Below are positions 1 to 12,737 of a DNA stretch of 64,000 nt, one piece after another; position 1 is the stretch's first letter, and every line of letters starts with the position of its first letter. This DNA comes from Burhinus oedicnemus. Taxonomy: Eukaryota > Chordata > Aves > Charadriiformes > Burhinidae. Where the stretch lies: positions 2,970,861-3,034,860 of the forward strand of contig VFFE01007869.1 of NCBI GenBank assembly GCA_008921705.1, in the 5' to 3' direction. The translations under genes and the position numbers were made by a program. The notes beneath the pieces were generated by a model, which made no database searches, was not told where the DNA came from, and worked only from the letters and a program-made list of their open reading frames with translations.

Positions 1-3000
1 AAGGCGCTTTCCAACTGTAATCATTCTATGATCCTACTATTGTCCTGTCTTCCATGAGCACTGCCAGCACTGATCATACTACCAACAGGGAGAGAGGCCA
101 GGTGAGCAGAAAACACAGAGAAATAGATGAGGTGTTCAGTCACCAGGAAGTCCAAGGGACCTGGAGCTCTTATCCACCGCCCAAGGCAGGCCATGATGGC
201 CGGGCCGCAGGAGGAACCATGCCACAGAGTGACAAAACACATCTTGGGGACTTCCCACTCCTCAGTCCCAGCCCTGCGATCCCCTGGGATGCCGGGAGCA
301 CTGCGGTGCCAAGCACATCATTAATCCAAATACATAGTGCTGGCAGTTTTCTGCCTTTCACTGCCTACAACTGTTGATATTAGTGTAACGATCTTGTTTA
401 TATATTTATGAATCATTAATAAATCATTAAATGCTAATTATATTTCCTTTATTTTTCTTCCATTAGAGCTGCTCCCCTTGCTGGTCTTTATTGACATGAA
501 TATTTCCAACCCACAAGCACATTCAAAATAACTATTCCATAAAGAATGTCTTCTAAATCATTTACAACTAACAAATGCTCCTAGCTATGTTAGCAGACAA
601 CATCCGTTTATTTAAATGATATAAGAGGACTCATTCATCTAGAATACACAACAGTATCACCAGCTAGTGGCATGTCATGGGTCAGAAAATGCTGTTTACA
701 ACCTTAACAAGGACCAACCAGGAAGATAATATCTTATGCTATTAAGTATTTATAGATAACCAGATAGGTTGGATCTTCCAGCTTTTCCCTGGTTTCTAGA
801 TATGTACTTTTAAAACTTTGAAAATGCTTATGACCATCTCATGGCTTCAGAAAAAAGTGTCACAGCAGCCACTTTTCTTACCAGAGAACTATTGCTTCAG
901 CATTTGCTCACAGCAGCTTCATTTTGCCTCTGCACTGGTGCCCCCAGGAACACAAGATTGCCAGAATTAAAGCAGGAGAGGGGGAAGAAAGATTTTTTTG
1001 ACCTCAGGAAGACTCTCCACTGACCAAGGTTATCTCGCATTTCAAAGAGTTACAAACCTCTGTTGGCAGCAACAAAACAAGATTTTTGCCTTAACAACGG
1101 AGCCAATGCGATGCTGTAATTCATTTTGGCTGCTGGTTTGCCTAGGCTGATGAAACATTGAAAGTGTTTCAAGCTGATTTTTGCAAGGACAGTATTTGCT
1201 GCTATTTTGTAATTGAGCTTATTCTAACCTTCCATAATGGAGGAATCTAAGGAGAAACAGAAGAATGTTATACTCTCCTCCATTTTTAAAGAGCTAACAA
1301 AACTCTTTCTGTATTTCAGAGATTATAAATTTATATTTTCTTTCAGGAAAACACAAAGCCAGGACTTTTTCAGAAATTCAAATGTGTACTTGCATACCAG
1401 CTATATAACGCCTTCACTGCTGAAGGGAGTATGTACTTCTTTCTCAACCTTCAAAAACTGCATGAACGCTGCTTTAATTTACAAGAGAAGGTCTTGGGAG
1501 TGCCAACATACCTAGTGGTCTGTTGGTACTTTGCATAGGACCCCCCAATTTCCACTAGGTTATAATTTAACCTTTCAAAACTGTATCAGATATGAGACTT
1601 GGTGCTTGCATTGTCAGCTAAACCAGATCCAGGTTCTTCCATATCAGCTCACTGCAAATTGGCTATATCTGTACTCATTGCAAGTCTCTATACGCAAATA
1701 AAAAGATTCCTTCCCTAAAAAATAGTTTCTCCTTCTGTGTGCTCCGTTTCTTGCTGTATCAACAAACTACGACATCACAACACTGAATATTATTGAGCAG
1801 ATGTGTACCTATCGTAGCAATGTGTGTTTTACTCAGGGCTTTACTCATACTGGGTGTTACTTATTTTAAGAAGAGAAGAAGGTACTTTACTGTACGACAG
1901 AAGCTTCGGCTGCTCTTTGGTTGACGACCATGCCTTGTTCCAAGATGGCTACAGTTTAGTAGCCTGGCCCAACCATTTTCAGCACAGCTCAGCCAGCAGT
2001 GTTAAGTCCTATGTTAAACTGGCAGACTTCTCAAGTAGATAAGCATTTCAGAAAAATCCCACCTCACGATAGTTATTTTCCCCTCCCCTTTTGGTGTTAC
2101 CCAGACCTCCAGGTTTCTATAGCGTCACTGTATGGAGTGGCTCAGCAAAGACCTTCATGCGGTGACCCTCGACACCACCTTCACTTGTCCCCATTAAACA
2201 AGGAATAATTGGAACAAGTCCAGGTCCTTTTGGAAATCCCAACTTCCTTGCACTCGAGGTGGACAAACAGTATTCTCAGCTTTTGTGATTTATACTGCAA
2301 AAAAACCCAATAAACAGACAAAAGATCACAGCTTGTGAGAACTCCGTTCTTGCCTTGTCTTACACTGAGCAAGCATACAGCTGAAATAATAAACTAAGTA
2401 GTTCAGCCATGCTTTGAACGCTCGTATCTCATAGGAACATTTTAATAAACCACAAGCCCAAGTTGGAAAAATTTTGGTCATGACTATTAATTAACATTGG
2501 CCAAGTACTTTTTCTATACCTGGTTCACTCAAAGGGAGATGTTCAGACAAATTCACCCAGAGACCAATTGTGTCCCATTACAAACTTGTGCTTCTTTTTC
2601 CTGAAACATATTATCCTGGAGTATGATTGGAAAAAAAAAAAATCTGTACTCTTATAATCACTTAAATGAGGACATCTTGTAAACATGAGCTTAAATGCCA
2701 TGGGCAGTAATGAGGTTACGCACCCCTGTATCAGGTCCCTTTCTTTACCCGCATGTTTCTCGCGCAGTCATGGAAGGATGGGGATGGACCGCGGTAGTCA
2801 TGGTCCAGGGACAACCCCTGGGAAGCAGGAATGAGACCGGAGGAATTTGTCTCTCGCAACACTGCACTGTTTGTTTTGCAGACTTCTGTCAGGACATTGC
2901 TGGAAAAAGTGACAAAATATGATGCTGTCACACAGGTCACTGGATGCCATCAGATATTGCATTAATTTCCACGCGGTGCCAAGGTCTGAGCTGGAACCCT

Positions 3001-4489
3001 AGAGCAGAAAGGTTGGGCGTGCAAGGGCAACGCTGAGCCATCCGGTCACGGATACGTTTGCAATAGGCAGATTAGGTCAGCTTGAAGGCAGAGTTTCTAA
3101 ATGATAGATCTATTTCTCCTTCCAAACCTTTTTTTTGTTCTAAATTGAAAATGTAAATCTCTGATTGACAAGATGCTTTGCACTGGTTAAAAATGAAAAC
3201 CCTTCTTATCCCCCAAACACATAATTTTCTGCTCATAGAGATCCCATCTTTAATTACCAGCTGCTGCAAATGATCTTCTTACGATCATTAACTGTCAAAT
3301 CCTGAAACAGCATATCTCTTATTGCCCTCAGTGTTCAAATACTCCACCTGTTTCTAATTAGTCAAACTACCCGAGCCTACCTACAGGAAGGCCATTCAGA
3401 TCATCTACTGCAGCTGCTAAATGCTTCAGTTCCTACAGTGTAAGCCAACCATATTTTTTGTTATTAAATGATATCAACTATCCCTATTACAACTCCGACT
3501 GAAGAAAGAGACATTAAAACCAAAGCATTTTTAATGAGATAACAGCACAGTCATTGCTAATGATGATTACTTGTATTATCCTTGCAATCTCTTTTAATGA
3601 ATGCTCACTAGCGCAGACCCTCCGCTAGCTCAACTTGCCTAAGTTAGTCTCATCAAAATAATAAGCAGGATTTAATAAATTACCATGACCTCACTCAGCA
3701 TAATTTTACTTATTGCTTTATCATTAGGATTATTTATTGCAGCGACTAAGATATGATTATTTTTTTTCAGCTTTTGATACCACTGCACATTTAAAATACC
3801 CATTCTCTTGGGGGTATATACGTGCATCGCTTTTTCTTTTTTAACCCCATAAAATGCTTCTGTTATCCCAGGATGAGTAAGGTTTGGTAATGGCTTATAA
3901 CGTCAGGTAAGCTGGAACCAAGAAGCATTTCAGCCTTTCAAGGGGATCAGCTCTGATCCGAGTGCCCCTGTGGCACAGACATATTCACACTCACTCGTGA
4001 GTGAGCGATGTGGAAACATCCAGTCCCAAAACCCTTTCACTTACAGATGTTAGCAGCTTGTCTTGACAGCTATTTTAGCAAAGATATAAGCCAGAGCTAT
4101 GTGCCACAGCAATACGAATGCTCCTTTTGTGATGTCTGAAAAGCTTTTGTAATCTGTAGGTAATGGGAAGGGAGAATACGGACTCCATTTATCCAAGTAA
4201 TTGCGCATGATTTTGTTCACACGTGAGAAACCCAGAGTGATTTAATTTGCCTTACATTGTATGTAAAAACAAAAGTTTGTAAAATTAAAAAAAAAACCCT
4301 GAAGATGGTCTGGTCTGTAAACAATAAAATTTTCAGTTTCAATATCTCGACAGCGAGTCAAACTCATTTGACTGAGGATTGCCACACCGGTACAAGTTAC
4401 AATTACCTTAAGTTCATCAAAAGACAGTGGAACTATTGTATAGAAATCCCCAGGAAGTTCAGAATCTGGGGCTTTAATTCGAATACAGG
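1..4489. other. Single-copy non-coding DNA
   Basis: No gene, transposable element or RNA gene is recognisable here. The open frames are short (108 codons or fewer), overlap on both strands and look like chance. Visible structure is limited to an A12 run at 2,631-2,642, a short inverted repeat at 3,990-4,005 (7 bp arms, 2 bp loop) and one ATTA-rich block listed separately. The sequence is AT-rich and otherwise ordinary. Confidence 0.7.
3440..3760. promoter_or_regulatory. Candidate conserved non-coding element (ATTA-rich)
   Basis: A block of about 320 bp without long open frames or repeat similarity, with many ATTA/TAAT homeodomain-type cores (for example around 3,555-3,575, 3,595 and 3,715-3,740). 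This texture is typical of vertebrate developmental enhancers and other conserved non-coding elements. That is inference from composition only, since conservation cannot be measured from one sequence. Confidence 0.25.
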
Positions 4490-5320
4490 CATTAATAATA
4501 TTAGTACTAGCTACAGAAAAGAAGCAAATGACTCATGAAAATATCATATGTAAAAGCCTAGATATATGACTTTGTGCCTCCATCCTTTAAGCTTTTTGAA
4601 TTTCTCCCAAATGAAGGGAATTCCACAACGAGCTGTTTAACATGTAGATTACTCTGCAGTGAAACATAAAACATTTCACACCTTTCGGAGCTGCTGATTG
4701 CAGACACCAAGACAAGAATCGTGCAAATGAAACAAGCTAATGTCCTGGTGAACTCTGCATCTACAGCATGTTCAATTTAAAATGAAATCCGTATCCAGCA
4801 AATAGTAACTGTAACTTTTAGCTCTCTACATAATTTATAACATTCTTAAGGTGTTCGCAACATCTGAAATTAAATAGGAAATGAAATTATTCCCTGAAGG
4901 CGTTGGGGTTGATGTAAGAAATGCATTTAAAAACAAGTACACAAATAGTTCGTGCCGTTACTGTGCGCATTACTCAGCAGAACTTGTTACCGCTCCCTTG
5001 TCACATTTCTCAAGATATTACCTTGAGCCTCCTGAGCTTAAGCTGTCTTAATGCCTCCAGCACGCTCCCAGCTACCCCTGCGAGGGGCTTTCTCCGGGCA
5101 GCAAATTGTTTCTCCTGTCGTAAACCTATAAAAAAGGCACACTAGGGCTTTACAGCTGTTGAAGGCTGGGTTAAAGCTTTCACTCTCTCTTTTGGGGGGG
5201 TTAGGTTTTTTTTTTTGTTGTATTTTTTGGGGGTTTTTTGTTTTTTGTTTGTTTGGTTTTTTGGGGGGGGTTGTCATTTTTTGGTTTTTTGTGTGTTTTT
5301 TTTTTTTGTTGGGTTTTTAT
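4490..5320 (+). repeat. Direct duplication, copy A
   Basis: This segment recurs at 5,341-6,170 with a constant offset of 851 bp: CATTAATAATATTAGTACTA starts at 4,490 and again at 5,341. The unique part differs at only a handful of single bases between copies, for example near 4,630, 4,756, 4,782, 4,907, 5,091, 5,100, 5,127 and 5,166. Copy A runs directly into the assembly gap after a G/T-rich tract. The same 74-codon chance open frame occurs in both copies and is not evidence of a gene. Copy B continues into normal flanking sequence, whereas copy A stops in Ns. Confidence 0.95.
5190..5320 (+). repeat. G/T-rich low-complexity tract
   Basis: About 130 bp made almost only of T and G on the plus strand, in long homopolymers (T12, G8 and similar), ending in the assembly gap. 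The corresponding part of copy B (about 6,042-6,165) is the same kind of sequence but differs in many positions and run lengths. Such tracts are hard to sequence and assemble, and their runs of G could form G-quadruplexes. It is the likely reason for the gap. Confidence 0.9.
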
Positions 5321-5340
5321 NNNNNNNNNNNNNNNNNNNN
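5321..5340. other. Assembly gap (20 N)
   Basis: Twenty undetermined bases. The gap plus copy A equals exactly the 851 bp duplication offset, so it sits precisely at the join between the two copies. The gap length may be an arbitrary placeholder. Confidence 1.
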
Positions 5341-6170
5341 CATTAATAATATTAGTACTAGCTACAGAAAAGAAGCAAATGACTCATGAAAATATCATAT
5401 GTAAAAGCCTAGATATATGACTTTGTGCCTCCATCCTTTAAGCTTTTTGAATTTCTCCCAAATGAAGGGAATTCCACAATGAGCTGTTTAACATGTAGAT
5501 TACTCTGCAGTGAAACATAAAACATTTCACACCTTTCGGAGCTGCTGATTGCAGACACCAAGACAAGAATCGTGCAAATGAAACAAGCTAATGTCCTGGT
5601 GAACTGTGCATCTACAGCATGTTCAATTTAAAATAAAATCCGTATCCAGCAAATAGTAACTGTAACTTTTAGCTCTCTACATAATTTATAACATTCTTAA
5701 GGTGTTCGCAACATCTGAAATTAAATAGGAAATGAAATTATTCCCTGAAGGCGTTGAGGTTGATGTAAGAAATGCATTTAAAAACAAGTACACAAATAGT
5801 TCGTGCCGTTACTGTGCGCATTACTCAGCAGAACTTGTTACCGCTCCCTTGTCACATTTCTCAAGATATTACCTTGAGCCTCCTGAGCTTAAGCTGTCTT
5901 AATGCCTCCAGCACGCTCCCAGCTACCCCTGCGAGGGGCATTCTCCGGGCGGCAAATTGTTTCTCCTGTCGTAAATCTATAAAAAAGGCACACTAGGGCT
6001 TTACAGCTGTTGAAGGATGGGTTAAAGCTTTCACTCTCTCTTTTGAGGGGGTTGGTGTTTTTTTTTGTTGTTGTATTTTTGGGGGGTTTTTTGTTTGTTT
6101 GGGTTTTGGGGGTTTTTTTGTCATGTTTTGGTTTTTTTGTGTGGTTGGTTTTTTTTCTGTTGGGTTTTTA
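5341..6170 (+). repeat. Direct duplication, copy B
   Basis: Second copy of the 4,490-5,320 segment. It begins right after the gap, in the middle of sequence that continues leftward only in front of copy A, and it extends past 6,170 into ordinary flanking DNA. About 1% mismatch in the unique part is in the range expected between two haplotypes of one bird. The arrangement fits a false duplication in the assembly better than an old genomic duplication, but a real tandem duplication is not excluded. Confidence 0.95.
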
Positions 6171-7334
6171 AAATTTATTTACTAAGTGCAGAAACTAAAT
6201 CTGTTATAATTGTGGAGTATAAATGAAGATATTCCCTTTCCATTGAGCTCCGCCTCAGGTAACCCTCAGACTTTTAGGAAAAACGCTGATGCTCTCAGAT
6301 GCCAGCCTGAACCAAGAAAATGATTCCCCCTTGCAAAAACAGGAAACAGCGGCTACTCGCAGCCTTGAAGCAATGGGCACCTGCAGAGCCGGGCAGGGTT
6401 TTCAACACACACCTCAGCTCCAGGGATGCAGAACGAGTCTCAGCTTTGGGGTGACAAAGGCTTTTGGCCCACAAAAGTGAGAAAAGATGGGAACTGAAAA
6501 AGTGGAAAGAATTCATGGCCAGTTACCATGGAAGGCGTAGCACAGGAGGGGTGGACAGTCTTAGTAGCAGAGCGTTGTACCAGCCCCATAATCTATTCAC
6601 CTTCACTTCCCATGGAAGTAAACCGGCATTTTACTAGCATGGCATTTATTTAAATGCCACAGTGGCAGGCAAATAATATTTGATTCCATAAAGATTATCG
6701 GCAGTTACGATACAATAATTCATAAGTTCACCCCATGACTTTACTTATTGCATGAAAGTACTTGCCCAGAAACAAATTCTGATCATGATGAGACCTTGTA
6801 TTGACACAGAAAAATTGAATGGAAATGTTACTGTCACAAAATATCAGTATGAAACTAATCACATCACAGCTAGCAGTGACATATAGGGAGATTTATTAAG
6901 GTATAGCCAAATTTCAAGGCCATGGAACAGGGTTGTTTGGGTTTGCTGGTTTTTTGGGGTTTTTTTTAGTATCAGTTTGATATTAGAATTCTGTCTAATC
7001 TGCCTCAACATTACATGCTCAGTTGCGATATTTAACATCTATGTTCACTGGAAAAATTCAGCTTTACAAACAAGAGAATATAAGTCATTAATCATTAATA
7101 ATAAAACTAACTGCAAAGCCAATACCATCATGTTGACATATTATATCATTAGAAGAGTCAGGAAACCACAGTGTAAGCAATAAGTGGACCTAATTATTTA
7201 AAAAGTTGCTTGATGGGATGGTTTATCTGTTCAGGCTATACCATCTGAATTAGAATCGACTATCTGGTTTGAAACGAAGCGGGGCAAAGCGATGGCTGTG
7301 GCTTGGCAGAGCGCAGCTCTGACAGCCAGAAAGG
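6171..7334. other. Single-copy non-coding DNA
   Basis: No gene or interspersed repeat recognised. A short G/T-rich stretch at about 6,930-6,970 resembles the tract at the assembly gap in composition. The remaining open frames are short and overlapping. Confidence 0.7.
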
Positions 7335-7735
7335 TCACAGAATCACCGGGGTTGGAAGGGACCTCTGGAGATCATCTAGTCCAACCCCCCTGCCAGAGCA
7401 GGGTCACCCAGAGCAGGCTGCACAGGATGGTGTACAGGTTTGGAATGTCTCCAGAGAAGGAGACTCCACCTCTCTGGGCAACCTGTTCCAGGGCTCTGCC
7501 ACCCTCAAAGTCAAGAAGTTCCTCCTCATATTTAGATGGAACTTCCTATGTTCAAGTTGGTGCCTGTTACCCCTTGTCCTGTCACTGGGCACCACTGCAA
7601 AAAGACTGGTGCCCTCCTCCTGGCACCCTCCCTTTAAGTATTTATAAATATTGATGAGATCCCCTCTGAGCCTTCTCTTCTCCAGACTAGAAAGACCCAA
7701 GTGCCTCAGCCTGTGGTCAGAAGGAGCCAGGCTAT
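7335..7735 (-). mobile_element. CR1 LINE fragment (3' end, 5'-truncated)
   Basis: The plus strand reads as the reverse complement of a CR1 3' end: TCACAGAATCACCGGGGTTGG at the left edge is the terminal repeat and the adjoining 3' untranslated part. It is followed by the usual ATCATCTAGTCCAACC and the block ending in CAGAGCAGGGTCACCCAGAGC. About 400 bp are preserved, the longest CR1 copy here. The right part encodes the C-terminus of the CR1 reverse-transcriptase polyprotein on the minus strand. CR1 elements are typically 5'-truncated on insertion, as seen here. Confidence 0.95.
7404..7721 (-). pseudogene. CR1 ORF2 C-terminal remnant
   Basis: An open minus-strand frame of about 105 codons reads through the end of CR1 ORF2. 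Recognisable family segments in order are [25 protein letters not shown] and RNFLTLRV. The sibling copy at 12.7 kb has REVVESP, whereas this one has REVESP, a one-codon deletion. Soon after, the frame shifts and terminates early. ORF2 normally supplies endonuclease and reverse transcriptase for LINE retrotransposition. Both domains are missing, so this is a dead fragment. Confidence 0.8.
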
Positions 7736-10700
7736 GGGGTGGGAGGTGGGTGTCTGGTCCAGGAGGGCAGATCAAGACCTGACACCCCAAAGCCAACCCA
7801 AACACCAGCCACAGCTTTATTCACTGTTATCCCTTTCGTGCTCCTGTACCACTCATAATACCTGTGTCTGGTGTAGGTACCGAGGGATGGTCTCGCAGCT
7901 CTCCTGCCTAAGTAAAGCTCATTCTAGGAGCTTAATTTCAGTCCCACCCATCTCAAAGGTAAGATTTGCACTGGTTGGAGGAGAAAAAAAATTAAAAGAC
8001 AATTAAAAAAAAAAAACAGCCTCAGATACGAGAAAGATCTCATTGCTCTGGAAGCAGAATTTAAAGACTTCCTTTATCTGGGGGTTTTGTCCCTCACAGA
8101 GTCTCAATTTGTTCTTCCTTGATTGTTTTCCAACTTTTTCAATTATCTTGGGGGGCATCAATTTGTTTTCAAAGTCAGGCATTAATTTAAAACAACACTT
8201 TTAGCAATCCTACTTGTTTCTTTCTGAAGGTCTTTTTAATGGCACAAGCATCTGCATAGCCCATCAATCTTGCCTCTCTGATATCTTGAGAGCTATCTCT
8301 GTCATTATATAAGGGCTGCTTCAAGAGCATTTATTAATTCAAAAGATTCAGATATCTCATTATGCGTTACCTGGAGAGTATCTTACTGACTGGGGACACA
8401 TACCTGAAGTTTCACTACCAGTGTCCCCAACTTCACTTTTTCTCTCTCACACATATGCATCAAAAATACGCACACACATCAAAAAACACACACAGAACGC
8501 TCAGATATAGTGTAAATAATTGTAAATAATACTGATTAACAATAATATCATTGTACTGGGCAGAGTAACATACCTCAGGAGTGAGTTCTATATAGGGCAT
8601 GCTCTTGTGATTCCTTTATGGACAAAGAAAATAATTTCTTCGTCTAAATTTGTGTCCTGTGAAATACTACGCTGCTAAGTTCAGATATTGATATCATACG
8701 GGTAACCCACCTAATGCAGACTTCATGGCTGTTTTTCATTACTGGGCACAGATTTGCCGGAAGGAGTGGGAAGAGGAGACTAACAACGCTTGGCCCTCTC
8801 CAAGGCACGGACATGCATGTCCTCTCCAAGCATGGACATGGCTACACTCCTCACACTCCATTTTCTCTACCCAGCCAAGCAGAAGACACTTGCAGATATC
8901 CTACCTGTCCTCATTACCAAGATAATAAATAAGAATAATAGAAATTTAAGATTTGAGAATAAAAATCAGCAGGAAGTTAGCAACCTGAACAACCTAAAAT
9001 TTCCAAAATAGTGCCAGGGAGACTTTCCCCTTCCCCCCCCTTCCCTTGAAAACGTCAAGGTCCATGTGGCTTCTGCTGCACACAGTTTAAACCATTGTAC
9101 CTGCTTGTCAAGGGCCTCATCCTGACCCGGGCAGCACCGCATCCCACGGTAGCCATGCCCAGCCACTCCTGCCACGCTCTGAAAGCCGGGCTGCGTGCCA
9201 CGGCTTTGCTTTTCACCCATCCCCAGGCTGGGGCTGGGCAGTGCCGCAGCAGGATAGAACCTCGGAGGAGGCCATATTGCCCTTTGAAATGATAACCAGT
9301 AGCTTTAAAAAATTGCTTCAGCCTTCTTCCCAATGAAGATGGATGCGCTCTCTAATCACGCCGCGCAACAGCAAATACAACACACCGATTTTGTGTTTGG
9401 CTTAAGCACCATCTGGTTTTCCACACTACTTACACTTTCCTCTTATAGCTTTTAACCAAAATCTAAGATTATTCATAAGAAACCAATAGGGTTTTTGTCT
9501 GGGTTGTTTTTTTTTTCATCTTTGAGCCATTCATGAGCTGACACAACTGTCTAAGGAAGAACTTCGTGGAACACTTGGGATATTTCCGATCTGCTATGAA
9601 ATGCTCCCAGTCATTCCGCTTCTTCACTCCTTAAAAATTACTGTGGATAAACAGTCTCAGGGTTTGCAGACCCCACTCACCCCACACTATATCCTCAAGT
9701 GCTAAATGAAAAAGTTTGTTACTCACTCAGTAACTACAACATCTTTGTAAGACATAGCTGTTACAGTAGCAATGGAAAGAAGTGAAAGAGAAAGAGGAGA
9801 GAAAAAAAATTTCTACCATCCACTCATTAGAGTTACTACTGCAATACTCCAGAAGTTGTTGATTAAAAAATTATTATTAAAATATAATAAAAGTGTAGAA
9901 CATTATATCAGAGAAAGAAATACACGAGGAAATTATTGTGCTTAAAAAAGCAAAGTATTAAACAGCAGATAGAAGAGATGAGTAGGGTAGTCGGACACCT
10001 GAAAGCATTGAAATTATATATTGGAAGGGCAACACCCACAGTCTTTAGCTTCATTGAGCCTTGTGAATATTATCTAAATTGGGGGGCTTTTTCGTTGTAA
10101 TAAAAATAATGAACAGCCATTACAATACACTACATCTTCCATGGTAATTACGCAGACAGTATTACTGATAACTAGCAAATCAAAGAGACGCTTCCTGGTT
10201 GGTTTCCCACATTGGTTAGTCCATAAAGATCAATAACTGAACTCAAACCTGAAAATTAACTTCTAAAATTTGTTTACAATTGTATTTTAATCAAAGACAG
10301 TAGACCGCAGATGACTAACTACACTCAATCATGTTTTGTGATTCCAAGGAAAGCCTGGCTCATTAAAAATAAATAAATCTTGTATTTCTTCAAAAAAAGG
10401 TTCCAGATACTTTCAGTGAGGTTCAGAGTAAGAACCCAATTTTGTGACCTTGCCACAAAGGTCATTATACATCCAAGCAGAATTCCTGTATTAATAATGT
10501 AAGAGATTTAGGTTATAAGTGTTAGAGTGTTATATTTCATACTCTGTTACAAAGATGGCATTGGACTGCCTACATTATAGGAGAATTACAACATTTAAAG
10601 AAGGCACATTTAAATTAATAGTTCAATCCACACACATTTTATTGAAATCAGTGCTTCATTGCCTGCTCCAGCATCACTTTCAGAAGCACATGTAAAATAA

Positions 10701-12737
10701 GCACATTAACCAAGTTTATCAGATCGTATTCCAGAAGTACTGAACAATTATTATACCTTACCTTCTCTGTACCAGACCAAAAGCCGTTATTTGTACTAAG
10801 CGAAACAAGCCCTACGCTCTTCGCATCACTGCCATTTTTCAACCATAAAATACCAACTCACAGTAGAAGCTGGAAGCACAGAGCTCAGCATGAACCCTTC
10901 CTGCCTTCACGTCAAACTTCCCCTCACCTCAAAGACTAATTATTAGGCTTCCCTTTAATTTCTGACTGCATTACAGAAATTTAATTAGGCCGAAATTAAA
11001 AGCAGCTGAAAATGCAGAGCCTTGCTTCTACAGTAATTCACAGCTTTGCTTGCATTAATGTTAACTGATTACCAACGAGTTGCATTTTATTGTCTAAATC
11101 ATCACAGTGAGTTGTAATCAGCAACATTAGCACCAGATTAATTTGAGTTAATTTGGGGTCACATTCTGCTTCCCCGTGACATAGTGTTGAACTGAAGTAA
11201 CACCCCAGAGAGCAGCAGAAGTTACCCTGAACGTGTCCTGGCAGAAGGGAGATGGGGATCTTGCTCTTATTACCAGGCTGTAAAGCGCTACCACCTCCTA
11301 GGTGCTCGCTTAGCAGCTGGGAAACACGGAGCAAATTAAAGGGTCTCAGGCTTCCCCATCCGGGCGATTCTGTAGGAAAATCACCATTTTAGACTTTTTT
11401 CCAAATCAGCATCCTGCAGCGGATGCAGTTTGCTGACGGGCGCTTGATGCAGTTATATTTGCAAGGGGGCTGAGTCTTGAAACGTTATGGCTTAATTTTA
11501 TTTTAAAGTTACCTCTGTCCTTAAGAGGGGAAAAAAAAAATGTCAGGCAGATGTCAGTGTTTGCATTATGTGAACGTTTCCAGTCAGCGGCACTTAAAGA
11601 AGCATTTTTAGCAGAAGTTGGTCTCCTGCCCAGAATATGGTCGTGCAGAAATCATACAAATCATTGTCAAGTGCATGCTTTTGTTCCTGTGCAAGCGCTC
11701 GGAATTAAACCCATTGCTGAATAATGAGGAACCTGCTTCATCATTTCCTTGCTCTTGTGAAGCTCCGTGTCCCTTGTCTTCATATTTCCAGCCTGTTCCC
11801 TTCAGGTTTTTTATTTTCTAATCAAATTGCTATAGGGCTGGGCTGCAGATGGGAAAAGCTCAGAACTGACATAATTATTGTAATGCATTCGGGTACCTAA
11901 TGAAAACAAATCTATCAGCAGTTCCATTCGCCGCTCCTGCCTGGGGGATTTCTCAGAGCTCTGTGATTTGTTTTTCTCTTTCAGAAAATGTTCACTTTTC
12001 TGATCATGAATTTGGACAAAATAATCACCGTCTCAGAAAAATCATTAATTAAATATGCAGGAAAAAAAGAGGTTAATCAGGGCATTTGTGCTGATGATTT
12101 GGAAATGTTGCTTTTTTGTGTACTTTTTTTTTGCTGCAATTAAGCTTCCAAAGAAAATCCTTACTGCTTCAAGGAAGAGAAAGATTCCCAGCATGAGATT
12201 GTCAAAAACCAGCAACATGGGTGTTCAGAGAGCTTCAAATTCTTCCTCGCAGAGCGCTCAGCGGTCCCACCCCTCCCAAAACCCTTCCTGCTTCTCCCAT
12301 TGCAATACATAAACTTTTCCGAACCGGTTCATTTCCCTGCACACATACAGATGCCTTTTTTCTCACCACACGAGGGTACGACTTGGTGCTAACAGAGGGC
12401 AACTGCTAGTGAGGCCAGCCCAAGGAGTCCAGAGGTCCACTCCGAGGGGGACAGAGACCCTCGAAACCCTCCCGCATGACCTGAAGTGAAGAGAGATTGG
12501 GGAAGGCATGAACTCTGCCCTTACAGACACCAAGATAATAAGCAGCTTTATGGTTAGTTAGATCTATCTGGGCATATGCAGGGCTTCAGAAGCAAATTAC
12601 TTTATGGAACAAAGTAAAAGACGAGTTCCTATGGCATTAGGAAACAATATCATGAACATAAGAGGAAAAAAAGTTATTTTTTCTCGTTGAAATACTGACG
12701 TAATTTTAAATTTTCTCATAACCAAAGCCTCAGAGTA
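7736..12737. other. Single-copy non-coding DNA
   Basis: No gene or interspersed repeat recognised over about 5 kb. Minor structure includes a CA-rich stretch at about 8,445-8,500, a C9 run near 9,032-9,040, A/T homopolymers and one ATTA-rich block listed separately. The region around 9,095-9,300 is more GC-rich and open in several overlapping frames, but these shadow each other and show no protein-like pattern. Confidence 0.7.
10930..11170. promoter_or_regulatory. Candidate conserved non-coding element
   Basis: A block of about 240 bp dense in homeodomain-type cores (TAATTATTAG near 10,937, TTTAATTAGG near 10,980, ATTAATGTTAACTGATTACC near 11,053, AGATTAATTTG near 11,134). It has one CAGCTG E-box near 11,003 and an ATTTAATTAGGCC motif. 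There is no coding frame or repeat. The texture is that of a developmental enhancer. This is inference without alignment. Confidence 0.3.

Noticed and set aside
4921..5145. Same 74-codon frame present twice (also 5,772-5,996) as a possible gene family
   Set aside because: It is duplicated only because it lies inside the duplicated segment flanking the assembly gap.
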